Source: an uncultured Oscillospiraceae bacterium (GTDB lineage: Bacteria > Bacillota > Clostridia > Oscillospirales > Ruminococcaceae). From it: DNA of 64,000 bases. The position numbers and the translations under genes are program-made. Numbering within the stretch: position 1 is the stretch's first letter; every line of letters begins with the position of its first letter. Location: NCBI GenBank assembly GCA_910587335.1, contig CAJUMG010000002.1:91505-155504 (forward strand), given 5' to 3'. The notes beneath the pieces were generated by a model. The model was not told the DNA's origin and searched no databases. It was given only the letters and a program-made list of their open reading frames with translations. Of this stretch, positions 25,616 through 33,815 are shown piece by piece.

Positions 25616-26230
25616 ATGAAAGACGTGCTTGTGATCTATAAATCCAGATATGGCGCCACCGAACGCTATGCCAAATGGATCGCCGAGGCTTTAGACTGTG
25701 AGGCGATGCCGGTCAAACAGGTAAAATCGTCCACCCTGTCCCAGTACCGGATGCTGATTTTCGGCGGTGGACTGTACATGGGGCGGATCAACGGCATTGC
25801 GGCGCTGACCCGGCGGTTTCAGGAGCTGAAGGATAAGACTCTTTTCGTTTTCACCGCCGGGCTTACCGAGCCGGGGGATGACGGATACTATACCTTTTTG
25901 TATACCCGCAATTTCACCGAAAAAATGCGCAAGCGCATCCACTTTTTCGCCTTTCCCGGCGCGGTGGACGGGCAAAAGCTCAGCCGCTTTCACCGCTTTG
26001 TCATGGGCGCGGTGATGAAAGAGCGCGCCCAAAAGGATCCCGCTAACGCCGGGGCCTACCTGTCCATGCAGATGGACTATGTCCAGCCGCGCTATATCGA
26101 GCCGCTGACCGAAAAGGCACAGGGCATTCTCGATGAGTGGGCGGACAAAAAGCGGCGGCAGGAGGAAATTCGCCGCCAGGCGCGGGAAAGCGAGGAGCGG
26201 TCCGAGAGTCCTGCCGGAGAAAAAGCATGA
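25616..26230 (+). CDS. Flavodoxin-fold protein (HemG/flavodoxin-like)
   Basis: 204 residues. The ATG at 25616 is preceded by GGAG; the longer upstream frame is not coding. VLVIYKSRYGATERYAKWIAEAL is the FMN phosphate-binding loop region, and GGGLYMGRINGIAAL with FTAGLTEPG form the isoalloxazine-contact segments. The C-terminus is a basic helix rich in Arg/Glu. It probably binds FMN and carries electrons or oxidises a quinol-like substrate. It overlaps the next gene by four bases. Confidence 0.82.
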   Translation: MKDVLVIYKSRYGATERYAKWIAEALDCEAMPVKQVKSSTLSQYRMLIFGGGLYMGRINGIAALTRRFQELKDKTLFVFTAGLTEPGDDGYYTFLYTRNFTEKMRKRIHFFAFPGAVDGQKLSRFHRFVMGAVMKERAQKDPANAGAYLSMQMDYVQPRYIEPLTEKAQGILDEWADKKRRQEEIRRQARESEERSESPAGEKA

Positions 26231-27204
26231 TTATCAGCGCAAGCCGGCGGACCGACCTACCCGCCTATTACAGCCGGTGGTTTTTTGAGCGGCTGCGGGA
26301 TGGCTATGCGTTGGTGCGCAACCCGGTCAATCCCCGGCAGGTCAGCTATGTGAGCCTTTCCCCTTCGGTGGTGGACGGCTTTGTATTCTGGACAAAAAAT
26401 CCCGGCCCCATGCTCCCTTATCTGGATCAGCTGCCGGACCTTCCCTATTACTTTCAAATCACCCTTACCCCCTATAAAGCAGATATCGAAACGAATCTTC
26501 CCTCCAAAAGAGTGAGGATTCTTCCCGCCGTATACCAGTTGGCCCGCCGGATCGGCCCTGACCGGATCGTCTGGCGGTACGACCCGATCTTTCTTACCCG
26601 GGATTATTCGGTAAGCTTTCATAAAAAAGCTTTCGCTCAGCTTGCCCGGGCACTGAAGGGACAAACCTTCCGCTGTATGATCAGCTTTTTGGATTGGTAC
26701 GCACCAATGGAAAAACGAATGGCGCCGCTTTCGCCGCAGCCGGTCGAAGCAGCGGCCAGAACCGAGCTGGCCGCTTTCTTTAGCGGGGCCGCGCAGGAAA
26801 ACGGTATGGAGATTTTCACCTGTGCCGAAACCGGTAACCTATCCCCATACGGCATCGAGCACGGCTGCTGCATTGATGGGGCGCTGCTGGAGCAGATTGG
26901 CGGACAGCCCCTTTCACTGAAAAAGGATCCCAGCCAAAGACCCGCCTGCGGCTGCGCCCAGAGCATTGATATCGGCGCTTACGACAGCTGCCCCGCCGGC
27001 TGCCTTTACTGCTATGGGGATCACGGCGCGGGGCGGCTGCAAAAAAATTTGGCCGCCTATGATCCGGCTTCGCCGCTGCTTTGCAGCCGCCTGCATCCCG
27101 ACGACATGGTACGGGAAAGAAAGATGGCGTCCTGCAAAAGCGCACAGGTTTCGCTGTTCGAGCAAAGCCGCATACAAACCGGTAAAAAGGGAGGAGTCAC
27201 ATGA
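26227..27204 (+). CDS. DUF1848 family protein, Cys-rich C-terminus
   Basis: 325 residues. The start MIISASRRTDLPAYYSRWFFERL and the FVFWTKNPGPML, RYDPI and YCYGDHG blocks define DUF1848. Conserved cysteines (CAQSIDIGAYDSCPAGCLYCYG) suggest an iron-sulfur cluster, and the family has been considered distantly radical-SAM-like. It is sandwiched, with 4-base overlaps on both sides, between a flavodoxin and a DUF3810 protein, so a redox partnership with the flavodoxin is plausible but inferred. Confidence 0.8.
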   Translation: MIISASRRTDLPAYYSRWFFERLRDGYALVRNPVNPRQVSYVSLSPSVVDGFVFWTKNPGPMLPYLDQLPDLPYYFQITLTPYKADIETNLPSKRVRILPAVYQLARRIGPDRIVWRYDPIFLTRDYSVSFHKKAFAQLARALKGQTFRCMISFLDWYAPMEKRMAPLSPQPVEAAARTELAAFFSGAAQENGMEIFTCAETGNLSPYGIEHGCCIDGALLEQIGGQPLSLKKDPSQRPACGCAQSIDIGAYDSCPAGCLYCYGDHGAGRLQKNLAAYDPASPLLCSRLHPDDMVRERKMASCKSAQVSLFEQSRIQTGKKGGVT

Positions 27205-28298
27205 TTTCCTATTGCAAACGGCACTTAAAATGCTTTTTCTGGGCGGGCTCCATGGCGGCGGCAGCGCTACTTTTCCTTCTGCTGTCCCGGGGGGAAACCG
27301 GCTTCGCCCAATGGTATGCCGTCCATATTTTCCCTTTTTTCCCCAACACCATCGGGCGGCTGCTGTCGCCGCTCCCCTTTTCCGTCTACGAGTTTATTCT
27401 ATATGGCCTGTTTCTGGGACTGCTCGGCTTTTTGGGAACGCTTTTGTTCTTTGTCTTTTGCCGCCGAACAAAGCTAAAAGCACTTTTGTCCCGCTTTTTT
27501 CGGCTTCTTCTTTGTGCCGCGCCCGCTGTTTTCCTCCTTTTGACCTTAACCTGCCTGATCAATTACGGGCGGCTTTCTTTTGGCGTGGCGGCGGGCTATG
27601 AGATGCGCGATTCCTCGGCGGCGGAGCTGGAGGCGCTGTGCGAGGATTTAGCGGCACAGGCGAACGAATTTGCGGCAGAGATCCCCACAGGGCCGGCAGG
27701 AGGCCTTTCACTGAACGGTGTCGATCTAAAAAAACAGACCAAAGAGGCCATGAAAAATTTGGGAAAACAATATCCTTCTTTAAGCGGCTATTATCCCAAC
27801 CCAAAGCCGGTGACCTTTTCCTGGGGCATGTCCCACCTGCGGCTGACCGGGATGTTCTCACCCTTTACTGTTGAGGCCAATTATAACCGGGATATTCCCG
27901 ACTACGAAATTCCCTACACCGTCTGCCACGAGCTGGCCCATCTAAAGGGCTGGATCCGGGAGGACGAGGCGGGGTTCATCGCTTATTTGGCCTGCCGGGA
28001 GTCGAGCGACCCTGCCCTGCGCTACAGCGGAACGCTCAACGCGCTTTCCTATGCCATGAACGCCTTGTACAGCGCCGGCCGGCAGGACAGCTACTGGCGT
28101 ATCTACGAATCTCTCCCGGAGCAGGCAAAGCAGGACTACCGCTCCTCTAACGCTTACTGGAAGCAGTTTGAGACAAAGGTGGCCGAGGTTTCCACCGCTT
28201 TGAACGACGGTTATCTAAAAGCCAACGCCCAATCCGATGGGGTGCAAAGCTACGGCCGAATGGTGGACCTACTGCTGGCAGAATGGCGCAGCCGCTGA
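27201..28298 (+). CDS. DUF3810 membrane protein with zinc-protease-like HExxH-type motif
   Basis: 365 residues with three N-terminal membrane helices (about 8-30, 55-80, 100-120) and a C-terminal extracytoplasmic or cytosolic domain containing VCHELAHLKGW and a following EDEAGFIAYLAC. HELAH plus the downstream Glu is the zinc-binding pattern of gluzincin-like peptidases. This matches DUF3810. It is the last gene of the flavodoxin operon. Proteolytic activity is predicted only. Confidence 0.75.
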   Translation: MISYCKRHLKCFFWAGSMAAAALLFLLLSRGETGFAQWYAVHIFPFFPNTIGRLLSPLPFSVYEFILYGLFLGLLGFLGTLLFFVFCRRTKLKALLSRFFRLLLCAAPAVFLLLTLTCLINYGRLSFGVAAGYEMRDSSAAELEALCEDLAAQANEFAAEIPTGPAGGLSLNGVDLKKQTKEAMKNLGKQYPSLSGYYPNPKPVTFSWGMSHLRLTGMFSPFTVEANYNRDIPDYEIPYTVCHELAHLKGWIREDEAGFIAYLACRESSDPALRYSGTLNALSYAMNALYSAGRQDSYWRIYESLPEQAKQDYRSSNAYWKQFETKVAEVSTALNDGYLKANAQSDGVQSYGRMVDLLLAEWRSR

Positions 28299-28321
28299 CC
28301 TGCGCTTTTATAAACAAAGAT

Positions 28322-28358
28322 AAAAACCGGAACAGACGAAAATCTGTCCCGGTTTTTT
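28322..28358. terminator. Bidirectional terminator between DUF3810 gene and marR
   Basis: AAAACCGG-A-ACAGA pairs with TCTGT-C-CCGGTTTT, flanked by A and T runs; the two genes converge here. Confidence 0.88.
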
Positions 28359-28379
28359 AATAAAAATCACCGCTTCGAA

Positions 28380-28862
28380 TCACTTTTTATCTTCCTTCGC
28401 GGTCAAATCCTGCAAAGGACGGTCTTCCATTTTATTGACAATGCGCAAAACCGCCCGCACCGCCTCCTGCAATTGCAGCATATCCTCATCGGATAAGGAT
28501 GCGAAGCTTTCCACCAACAACCCGTCATTGGCGTCGCAGGTACTGCGGATTATCTCCTGACACTCCTCGCTGAGCGAAACCCAAATCTGCCGCCGGTTCG
28601 CCCGGTCAATATACCGATGGACATAACCCATATCCTCCAGGGCGTTTACCGTTTTGGTAATCTGCTGCAAGGATACGTTTGCTTCAACCGCCAGCTGGCC
28701 CATGTTCATAGCGGGATAGAGATTCAGCGCCATAACCACATGGCGTTGGGATTTACTCATTCCTTCAAAAGGGGGTTCCGGCCGGTTAAGGAATTTTTTC
28801 CGGAACAGCGGATGCATGGACATCAGCTCCCGTACCACTGTTTTTCGGTCAACCTTCTCCAC
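28380..28862 (-). CDS. MarR family transcriptional regulator
   Basis: 160 residues from a GTG start (VEKVDRKTVV) chosen because AAGGAAG precedes it and the mapped promoter -10 lies at 28894-28899, which would exclude the longer upstream frame. The winged helix is visible: PAMNMGQLAVEANVSLQQITKTVNALEDMGYVHRYIDRANRRQIWVSLS. It is divergent from the ABC exporter pair with 166 bases between, so it probably controls the exporter and itself in response to a drug-like ligand. Confidence 0.87.
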   Translation of the reverse strand: MEKVDRKTVVRELMSMHPLFRKKFLNRPEPPFEGMSKSQRHVVMALNLYPAMNMGQLAVEANVSLQQITKTVNALEDMGYVHRYIDRANRRQIWVSLSEECQEIIRSTCDANDGLLVESFASLSDEDMLQLQEAVRAVLRIVNKMEDRPLQDLTAKEDKK

Positions 28863-28893
28863 CTGAAACACTTCCTTCCCTGGCTCTGATTTT

Positions 28894-28922
28894 ATTATAA
28901 ACAGGAATGGAATATATGTCAA
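28894..28922 (-). promoter_or_regulatory. marR promoter
   Basis: Leftward TTGACA and TATAAT, both perfect consensus, with a 17-base spacer. The transcript would start about 25 bases before the GTG start. Confidence 0.85.
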
Positions 28923-28968
28923 GAATATTACGCTTTTATTCATTTTTTTATTTTATTTAAATTAAGCA

Positions 28969-28997
28969 TTGACATAATATACATGAAATAGTAAAAT
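28969..28997 (+). promoter_or_regulatory. ABC exporter promoter
   Basis: TTGACA and TAAAAT spaced by 17 bases, 31 bases ahead of the ABC gene. The two divergent promoters lie 47 bases apart in a very AT-rich segment suitable for MarR binding. Confidence 0.85.
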
Positions 28998-29028
28998 ATG
29001 ATAGAAATGAATAAAACGAGGTGATAAA

Positions 29029-30789
29029 ATGTCATCCAGACAAGCTACAAGAAAGGGAACCGGCGATATCCGCAAGCTGCTCAGATTTGTAAAAGAGTAT
29101 AAGCGGCCCGCCATTCTCAGCCCTTTGTGTATGGTGGGTGAGGTTACGATGGAAATCCTCATCCCCTTTCTCATGTCTAAAATGATCGACGTGGGAATTG
29201 CAGGCGGCGACCTGCCCTATGTGGCAAAGCTCGGTCTGTTCATGGTGCTGTCGGCGATTTTTTCCCTGTGTTTTGGCGCGGGAGGCGGCCATTTTGCCGC
29301 GGTTGCCAGCTCCGGCTTTGCCAAGAACATCCGCAAAGCCCTGTTTGACAAGATTCAGGACTTCTCCTTCGCCAACGTGGACCGGTTTTCCACCGCATCG
29401 CTGATCACCCGATTGACCACCGATGTAACCAACACCCAAAACGCCTTTGCAAACATCATTCGCGGTATGATCCGCGGCCCGCTGATGTTTGTCTGCGCCA
29501 TCTTTATGGCGGTCAGCATTAACGCCCGGCTGTCTTTGATCTTTTTAGCCGCCGTTCCGGTGCTGGCTATTGTGTTGGCGATCATCTCCTTTAACGCTTA
29601 TCCCCGTTTTCAGCGAATGCTGAACCAGTACGACAGCATGAACGCTTCGGTACAGGAAAACCTGGTGGGGATTCGGGTGGTCAAAGCCTTTGTCCGCAGC
29701 GACCATGAAAGCGAAAAGTTCCGCCAGGCAGCCACAAAGCTCCAGCAGGCCCAAAAAAAAGCGGAATGTCTTTTAATTATCGCCATGCCGCTGATGAACT
29801 TTGTCGTCTATGCCTGTATGATCGCGATCTCCTGGTTTGGCGGACAGCAGATCATCGCCGGAAACATGCTCACCGGCCAGTTTTTCAGCTTTTTAAGCTA
29901 CCTGATGCAGACGCTTATGTCCTTGATGATGATCTCCATGGGCTTTGTGGGCCTGATTATGGCCCGGGCGTCGGTACACCGCATTGTCGAGGTACTGGAC
30001 GAGCAGTTGGATATTACCGATTCAGGCAACCAGGACCTGCCGGTGGCGGACGGTTCGGTGGACTTTGAAAACGTCTGCTTTAGCTATGCCAAACAGGGAG
30101 ATAATCTGACCTTGGAAAACATCGACCTGCATATCCGCTCCGGCGAAACCATCGGCATTATCGGGGGCACCGGTTCCGCCAAAACAACGCTTGTGCAGCT
30201 GATTCCCCGCCTGTACGACGTGTATAACGGCTGCCTGAAGGTCGGCGGCCGGGATGTGCGGGAATACCCGCTGGAAACGTTGCGCAACGCCGTGGCAATG
30301 GTGCTGCAAAAAAATGTGCTGTTTTCCGGGACCATTAAAGAAAATCTGCGCTGGGGCGATGCCGAAGCTACCGACGAGCAGATTGAGGAGGCCTGTCGGG
30401 CAGCCCAGGCCCATGATTTTATTCAGTCCTTCCCCGATGGGTATGATACCGATTTAGGGCAGGGCGGCGTCAATGTGTCCGGCGGACAGAAACAGCGTTT
30501 GTGTATCGCCCGGGCGCTGCTCAAAAAGCCGAAAATCATTATTCTGGACGACAGTACCAGCGCGGTGGATACCGCTACCGACAGCAACATCCGGCAGGCG
30601 CTGCGGGAGAAGCTGTCCGACACCACCACCTTTATCATCGCCCAGCGGGTGACCTCGGTGCAGGACGCGGACCGGATCATCGTCCTGAACGACGGCAAGA
30701 TTGATGCGGTAGGCACCCACGAGGAGCTTCTCTCCTCCAACCAGATTTATCGGGAAGTATACGAGTCTCAGCAGAAAGGGGTGGCGTAA
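29029..30789 (+). CDS. Heterodimeric ABC exporter, half with degenerate nucleotide site
   Basis: 586 residues: six membrane helices (about 20-310) then an ATPase domain. Walker A reads GGTGSAKTT, with Ala in place of the last conserved Gly; the signature is NVSGGQKQRL; Walker B ends ILDDSTSAVDT, with Asp replacing the catalytic Glu. This is the partner that contributes a non-hydrolysing site in BmrC/D-, LmrC/D- and TM287/288-type multidrug exporters. It is one base from its partner gene and probably controlled by the divergent MarR protein. Confidence 0.93.
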   Translation: MSSRQATRKGTGDIRKLLRFVKEYKRPAILSPLCMVGEVTMEILIPFLMSKMIDVGIAGGDLPYVAKLGLFMVLSAIFSLCFGAGGGHFAAVASSGFAKNIRKALFDKIQDFSFANVDRFSTASLITRLTTDVTNTQNAFANIIRGMIRGPLMFVCAIFMAVSINARLSLIFLAAVPVLAIVLAIISFNAYPRFQRMLNQYDSMNASVQENLVGIRVVKAFVRSDHESEKFRQAATKLQQAQKKAECLLIIAMPLMNFVVYACMIAISWFGGQQIIAGNMLTGQFFSFLSYLMQTLMSLMMISMGFVGLIMARASVHRIVEVLDEQLDITDSGNQDLPVADGSVDFENVCFSYAKQGDNLTLENIDLHIRSGETIGIIGGTGSAKTTLVQLIPRLYDVYNGCLKVGGRDVREYPLETLRNAVAMVLQKNVLFSGTIKENLRWGDAEATDEQIEEACRAAQAHDFIQSFPDGYDTDLGQGGVNVSGGQKQRLCIARALLKKPKIIILDDSTSAVDTATDSNIRQALREKLSDTTTFIIAQRVTSVQDADRIIVLNDGKIDAVGTHEELLSSNQIYREVYESQQKGVA

Positions 30790-30790
30790 T

Positions 30791-32707
30791 ATGGCAAAAG
30801 AATCGCGGGTTGTCCCCATGGGCCACGGCCCGGGCAGAGGTCGTGGGATGGAAAAGCCCAAAAATCCAAAAGTGACCATCCGCCGCCTGGCAAGCTACTT
30901 AATGGAATATAAAGTCCAAATGCTGTTGGTTGTTGTGGGCATTGTGGGCAGTACCGGCGCCAGCGTGGCCAGTACCTATTTTTTAAAACCGATTATCAAC
31001 GATTACATCGTGCCCTTTATCGGTCAGGACCATCCTGATCTGTCCGCCTTTGCCTCTATGCTTTGCGTCATGGCGGTGGTCTATCTCATCGGCGTGGGGT
31101 CCGGGTATCTGTATAAGCGGCTGATGGTGAACATCTCTACCGGCGCTATGCGAAAAATCCGCACCGACCTGTTCACCCATATGCAGTCTTTGCCCATCAA
31201 GTATTTCGATACCCATACCCACGGCGAGTTGATGAGCCGCTTTACCAACGACACCGATACCCTGCGGGAAATGATCAGCGAAGGCATTCCACAGCTGATC
31301 TCTTCGGCAATTACCATCGTAGGCGTATTCTCCATGATGCTGATTCTCAGCTGGCAGCTGACCATTTTAGCGGTGCTTCTTTTGCTGGTCCTTTTGTGGC
31401 TGGTTAAAATCATCGGCGGCAAATCCGCCAACTTTTTCATCAAGCAGCAGCGGGCATTAGGACAGGTCAACGGCTATATCGAAGAAATGATCGAAGGGCA
31501 AAAGGTCGTCAAGGTTTTCTGTCATGAAGATACGGTCAAGGAAACCTTTACCCAGTTAAATGAAGAGCTGTGCTATGCAGCCTCCAACGCGGGCACCTTT
31601 TCCAATATTATGGGTCCTGTTTCCAACAATATGGGGCATATCAGTTATGCGGCAACCGCTACGCTGGGCGCTACCTTGGCGATTTTCGGGGTTCTTGATC
31701 TGGGAACCATCGGCTCTTTTTTGCAGTATACCCGCTCCTTTAATCAGCCCATTGCCATGCTGGGCCAGCAGTTTAACATCCTGCTTTCCGCTTTGGCCGG
31801 CGCAGAAAGAATCTTTACCATAATTGACGAAAAGCCGGAAGCGGACGACGGATATGTAACGCTGGTGCGTGCCCGCCGCCTGCCAGACGGTTCGCTGGAA
31901 GAGACCCAGGAGCGTACCGGTCTGTGGGCCTGGCGGCATCCACACAGCGATGGCAGCGTGACCTATATCCAGGTGCGGGGCGCGGTGGAATTCGAAGATG
32001 TGGTATTTGGCTATGAGGAAGATAAGATCGTTTTGAACGGCATCAGCCTGCAGGCACGGCCCGGTGAAAAAATCGCGTTTGTCGGCTCCACCGGCGCGGG
32101 AAAGACCACCATCACCAACCTGATCAACCGTTTCTACGATGTGCCGGACGGCAAAATCCGCTACGACGGCATCAACATCAACAAAATCAAAAAGGACGAT
32201 CTGCGCCGGTCCCTGTCCATGGTTTTGCAGGATACCCACCTGTTCACCGGCACCGTGCGGGATAACATCCGGTACGGTAAGCTAGACGCCACCGACGAGG
32301 AGATCGAAGCGGCGGCCAAGCTGGCCAACGCCCACTTTTTTATCAGCCATTTGCCACAGGGGTATGATACAGTCCTCACCGCCGATGGCGCAAACCTCAG
32401 CCAGGGTCAACGCCAGCTTTTGGCTATTGCCCGGGCTGCGGTGGCCGATCCGCCGGTGCTGATTTTGGACGAAGCCACCAGCTCTATTGACACCCGAACC
32501 GAGGCATTGATCGAAAAGGGTATGGATACGCTGATGGAAGGGCGGACCGTCTTTGTCATCGCCCACCGGCTTTCAACGGTGCGCAACTCCAATGTTATCA
32601 TCGTGCTGGAGCACGGCAAAATCATCGAGGAAGGCGACCATCAGGAGCTGATTTCCAAACAGGGCAAATACTATCAGCTTTATACCGGTATGTTCGAGCT
32701 TTCTTAA
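30791..32707 (+). CDS. Heterodimeric ABC exporter, catalytically complete half
   Basis: 638 residues: an N-terminal cytoplasmic Gly/Arg-rich stretch, six membrane helices (about 35-330), a roughly 60-residue insert before the ATPase (DDGYVTLVRARRLPDGSLEE), and an ATPase with canonical GSTGAGKTT, LSQGQRQLLAIARA and VLILDEATSSIDT. The intact Glu makes this the hydrolysing partner. Together with the upstream gene it would export lipophilic drugs or lipids. Confidence 0.93.
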   Translation: MAKESRVVPMGHGPGRGRGMEKPKNPKVTIRRLASYLMEYKVQMLLVVVGIVGSTGASVASTYFLKPIINDYIVPFIGQDHPDLSAFASMLCVMAVVYLIGVGSGYLYKRLMVNISTGAMRKIRTDLFTHMQSLPIKYFDTHTHGELMSRFTNDTDTLREMISEGIPQLISSAITIVGVFSMMLILSWQLTILAVLLLLVLLWLVKIIGGKSANFFIKQQRALGQVNGYIEEMIEGQKVVKVFCHEDTVKETFTQLNEELCYAASNAGTFSNIMGPVSNNMGHISYAATATLGATLAIFGVLDLGTIGSFLQYTRSFNQPIAMLGQQFNILLSALAGAERIFTIIDEKPEADDGYVTLVRARRLPDGSLEETQERTGLWAWRHPHSDGSVTYIQVRGAVEFEDVVFGYEEDKIVLNGISLQARPGEKIAFVGSTGAGKTTITNLINRFYDVPDGKIRYDGININKIKKDDLRRSLSMVLQDTHLFTGTVRDNIRYGKLDATDEEIEAAAKLANAHFFISHLPQGYDTVLTADGANLSQGQRQLLAIARAAVADPPVLILDEATSSIDTRTEALIEKGMDTLMEGRTVFVIAHRLSTVRNSNVIIVLEHGKIIEEGDHQELISKQGKYYQLYTGMFELS

Positions 32708-32716
32708 GCCTTTAGC

Positions 32717-32753
32717 AAAAATCCCCGCAGAGAAATTTTCTGCGGGGATTTTT
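32717..32753 (+). terminator. Terminator of the ABC exporter operon
   Basis: AAAAATCCCCGCAGA pairs with TCTGCGGGGATTTTT around a short A/T loop. Transcription of the exporter therefore ends 46 bases before the feoB C-terminal fragment. Confidence 0.92.
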
Positions 32754-32790
32754 CTTTCTTTAGGGACAGAACCTTGCATATTTGTATCAT

Positions 32791-32806
32791 CCATCTGCAT
32801 GGGCTT
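32791..32806 (+). repeat. Recombination core at the feoB C-terminal fragment
   Basis: CCATCTGCATGGGCTT matches 45658-45673 at 15 of 16 bases, including 11 consecutive (TGCATGGGCTT). It lies in the same orientation and exactly at the joint where feoB is divided. Right of it the sequence is feoB; left of it the sequence is unrelated to feoB. Confidence 0.8.
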
Positions 32807-33641
32807 TGGGTGCAACGCAGCGGGGATCGTTGGCTGCCGTATCATTGATTCGCCTCGCGAGCGGCTCATCGCCATGCTGACCAACAACTTTGTTCCCTGC
32901 AACGGGCGGTTCCCCACCTTAATCGCCCTTTTATCCATGTTTTTTGTGGGACTCTCCGGCGGGCTGGCCCAGTCGGTTGGATCGGCGCTTCTGCTGACCG
33001 GCCTGATCCTTCTGGGCATACTCATGACATTTTTTACCTCTAAAATGCTGTCTAAAACGGTTTTAAAAGGGGTCCCTTCCTCCTTCACCCTGGAGCTGCC
33101 CCCCTTCCGCCGGCCACAGATCGGCAAAGTCATCGTCCGTTCGATCTTTGACCGCACCATGTTCGTCCTGGGCCGTGCAGCGGCGGTGGCCGCTCCCGCG
33201 GGACTTTTGATCTGGCTGATGGCCAACATCACCGTCGGCGACCTGACCCTGTTAGCCCATTGCGCCCATTTTCTGGATCCCTTTGCCCGCCTGCTTGGAA
33301 TGGACGGCGTGATCCTGCTGGCCTTCATTCTGGGAATTCCCGCCAATGAAATCGTCTTCCCCATTATCATTATGGCCTACCTGTCCACCGGGAATCTGGT
33401 GGATATGGAAAATCTGGCAGCGCTGCGGCAGCTGCTGGTAGAAAACGGTTGGACCTGGATGACCGCTGTCAGCGTAATGCTCTTTTCTATCCTGCATTGG
33501 CCCTGTTCTACCACCTGCCTTACCATTTACAAAGAGACCAAGAGTCTAAAATGGACGGCCTTGTCCTTCCTGCTACCCACCGGCATCGGGTTTGCCGTGT
33601 GCTTTTTGTTCCATCAGATCGCCCAGTGGCTTTTCGTCTAA
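32799..33641 (+). pseudogene. feoB: feoB, C-terminal half (detached)
   Basis: 280 residues that continue FeoB exactly where the fragment at 44358-45689 stops. MGFGCNAAGIVGCRIIDSPRERL is the Cys-containing gate motif, followed by NNFVPCNGRFPTLIALLSMFF and the remaining membrane helices, with GIPANEIVFPI and HWPCSTTCLTIYKE near the end. No ribosome site precedes the apparent ATG, which is an internal Met of FeoB, and a terminator lies just upstream, so it is probably silent here. Without the G domain it cannot transport Fe2+ alone. No internal frameshift is present: it is separated, not decayed. Confidence 0.93.
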
Positions 33642-33741
33642 GCCAGAGGCTGCGGTTCCTTCGAAGCTGTGGCATTCTACGATCACCCACCGGCCGGTGG
33701 TTTGCCTATCCTCCGGCAAATCGAAATATCCGTCTTTTTAT

Positions 33742-33794
33742 AAAAAAAGGGCTGTCGCCCAAAACCTAAAAGGTTTAGAGCGGCAAGCCCTTTT
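33742..33794 (-). terminator. Terminator of ppdK
   Basis: Leftward, AAAAGGGCTTGCCGCTC pairs imperfectly with GGGCGACAGCCCTTTTTTT, the loop holding a smaller AAACC/GGTTT hairpin. It also faces the feoB C-terminal fragment. Confidence 0.8.
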
Positions 33795-33815
33795 CAGCTT
33801 ATTGCAAACTGTTCC

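Noticed and set aside
28863..28943. N-terminal hydrophobic extension of the MarR protein
   Set aside because: The extra residues lie across the mapped promoter; the GTG start with AAGGAAG agrees with family length.
32799..33641. Independent small membrane transporter gene starting at 32799
   Set aside because: The start Met is an internal FeoB residue, no ribosome site precedes it, and the sequence continues the truncated FeoB exactly.
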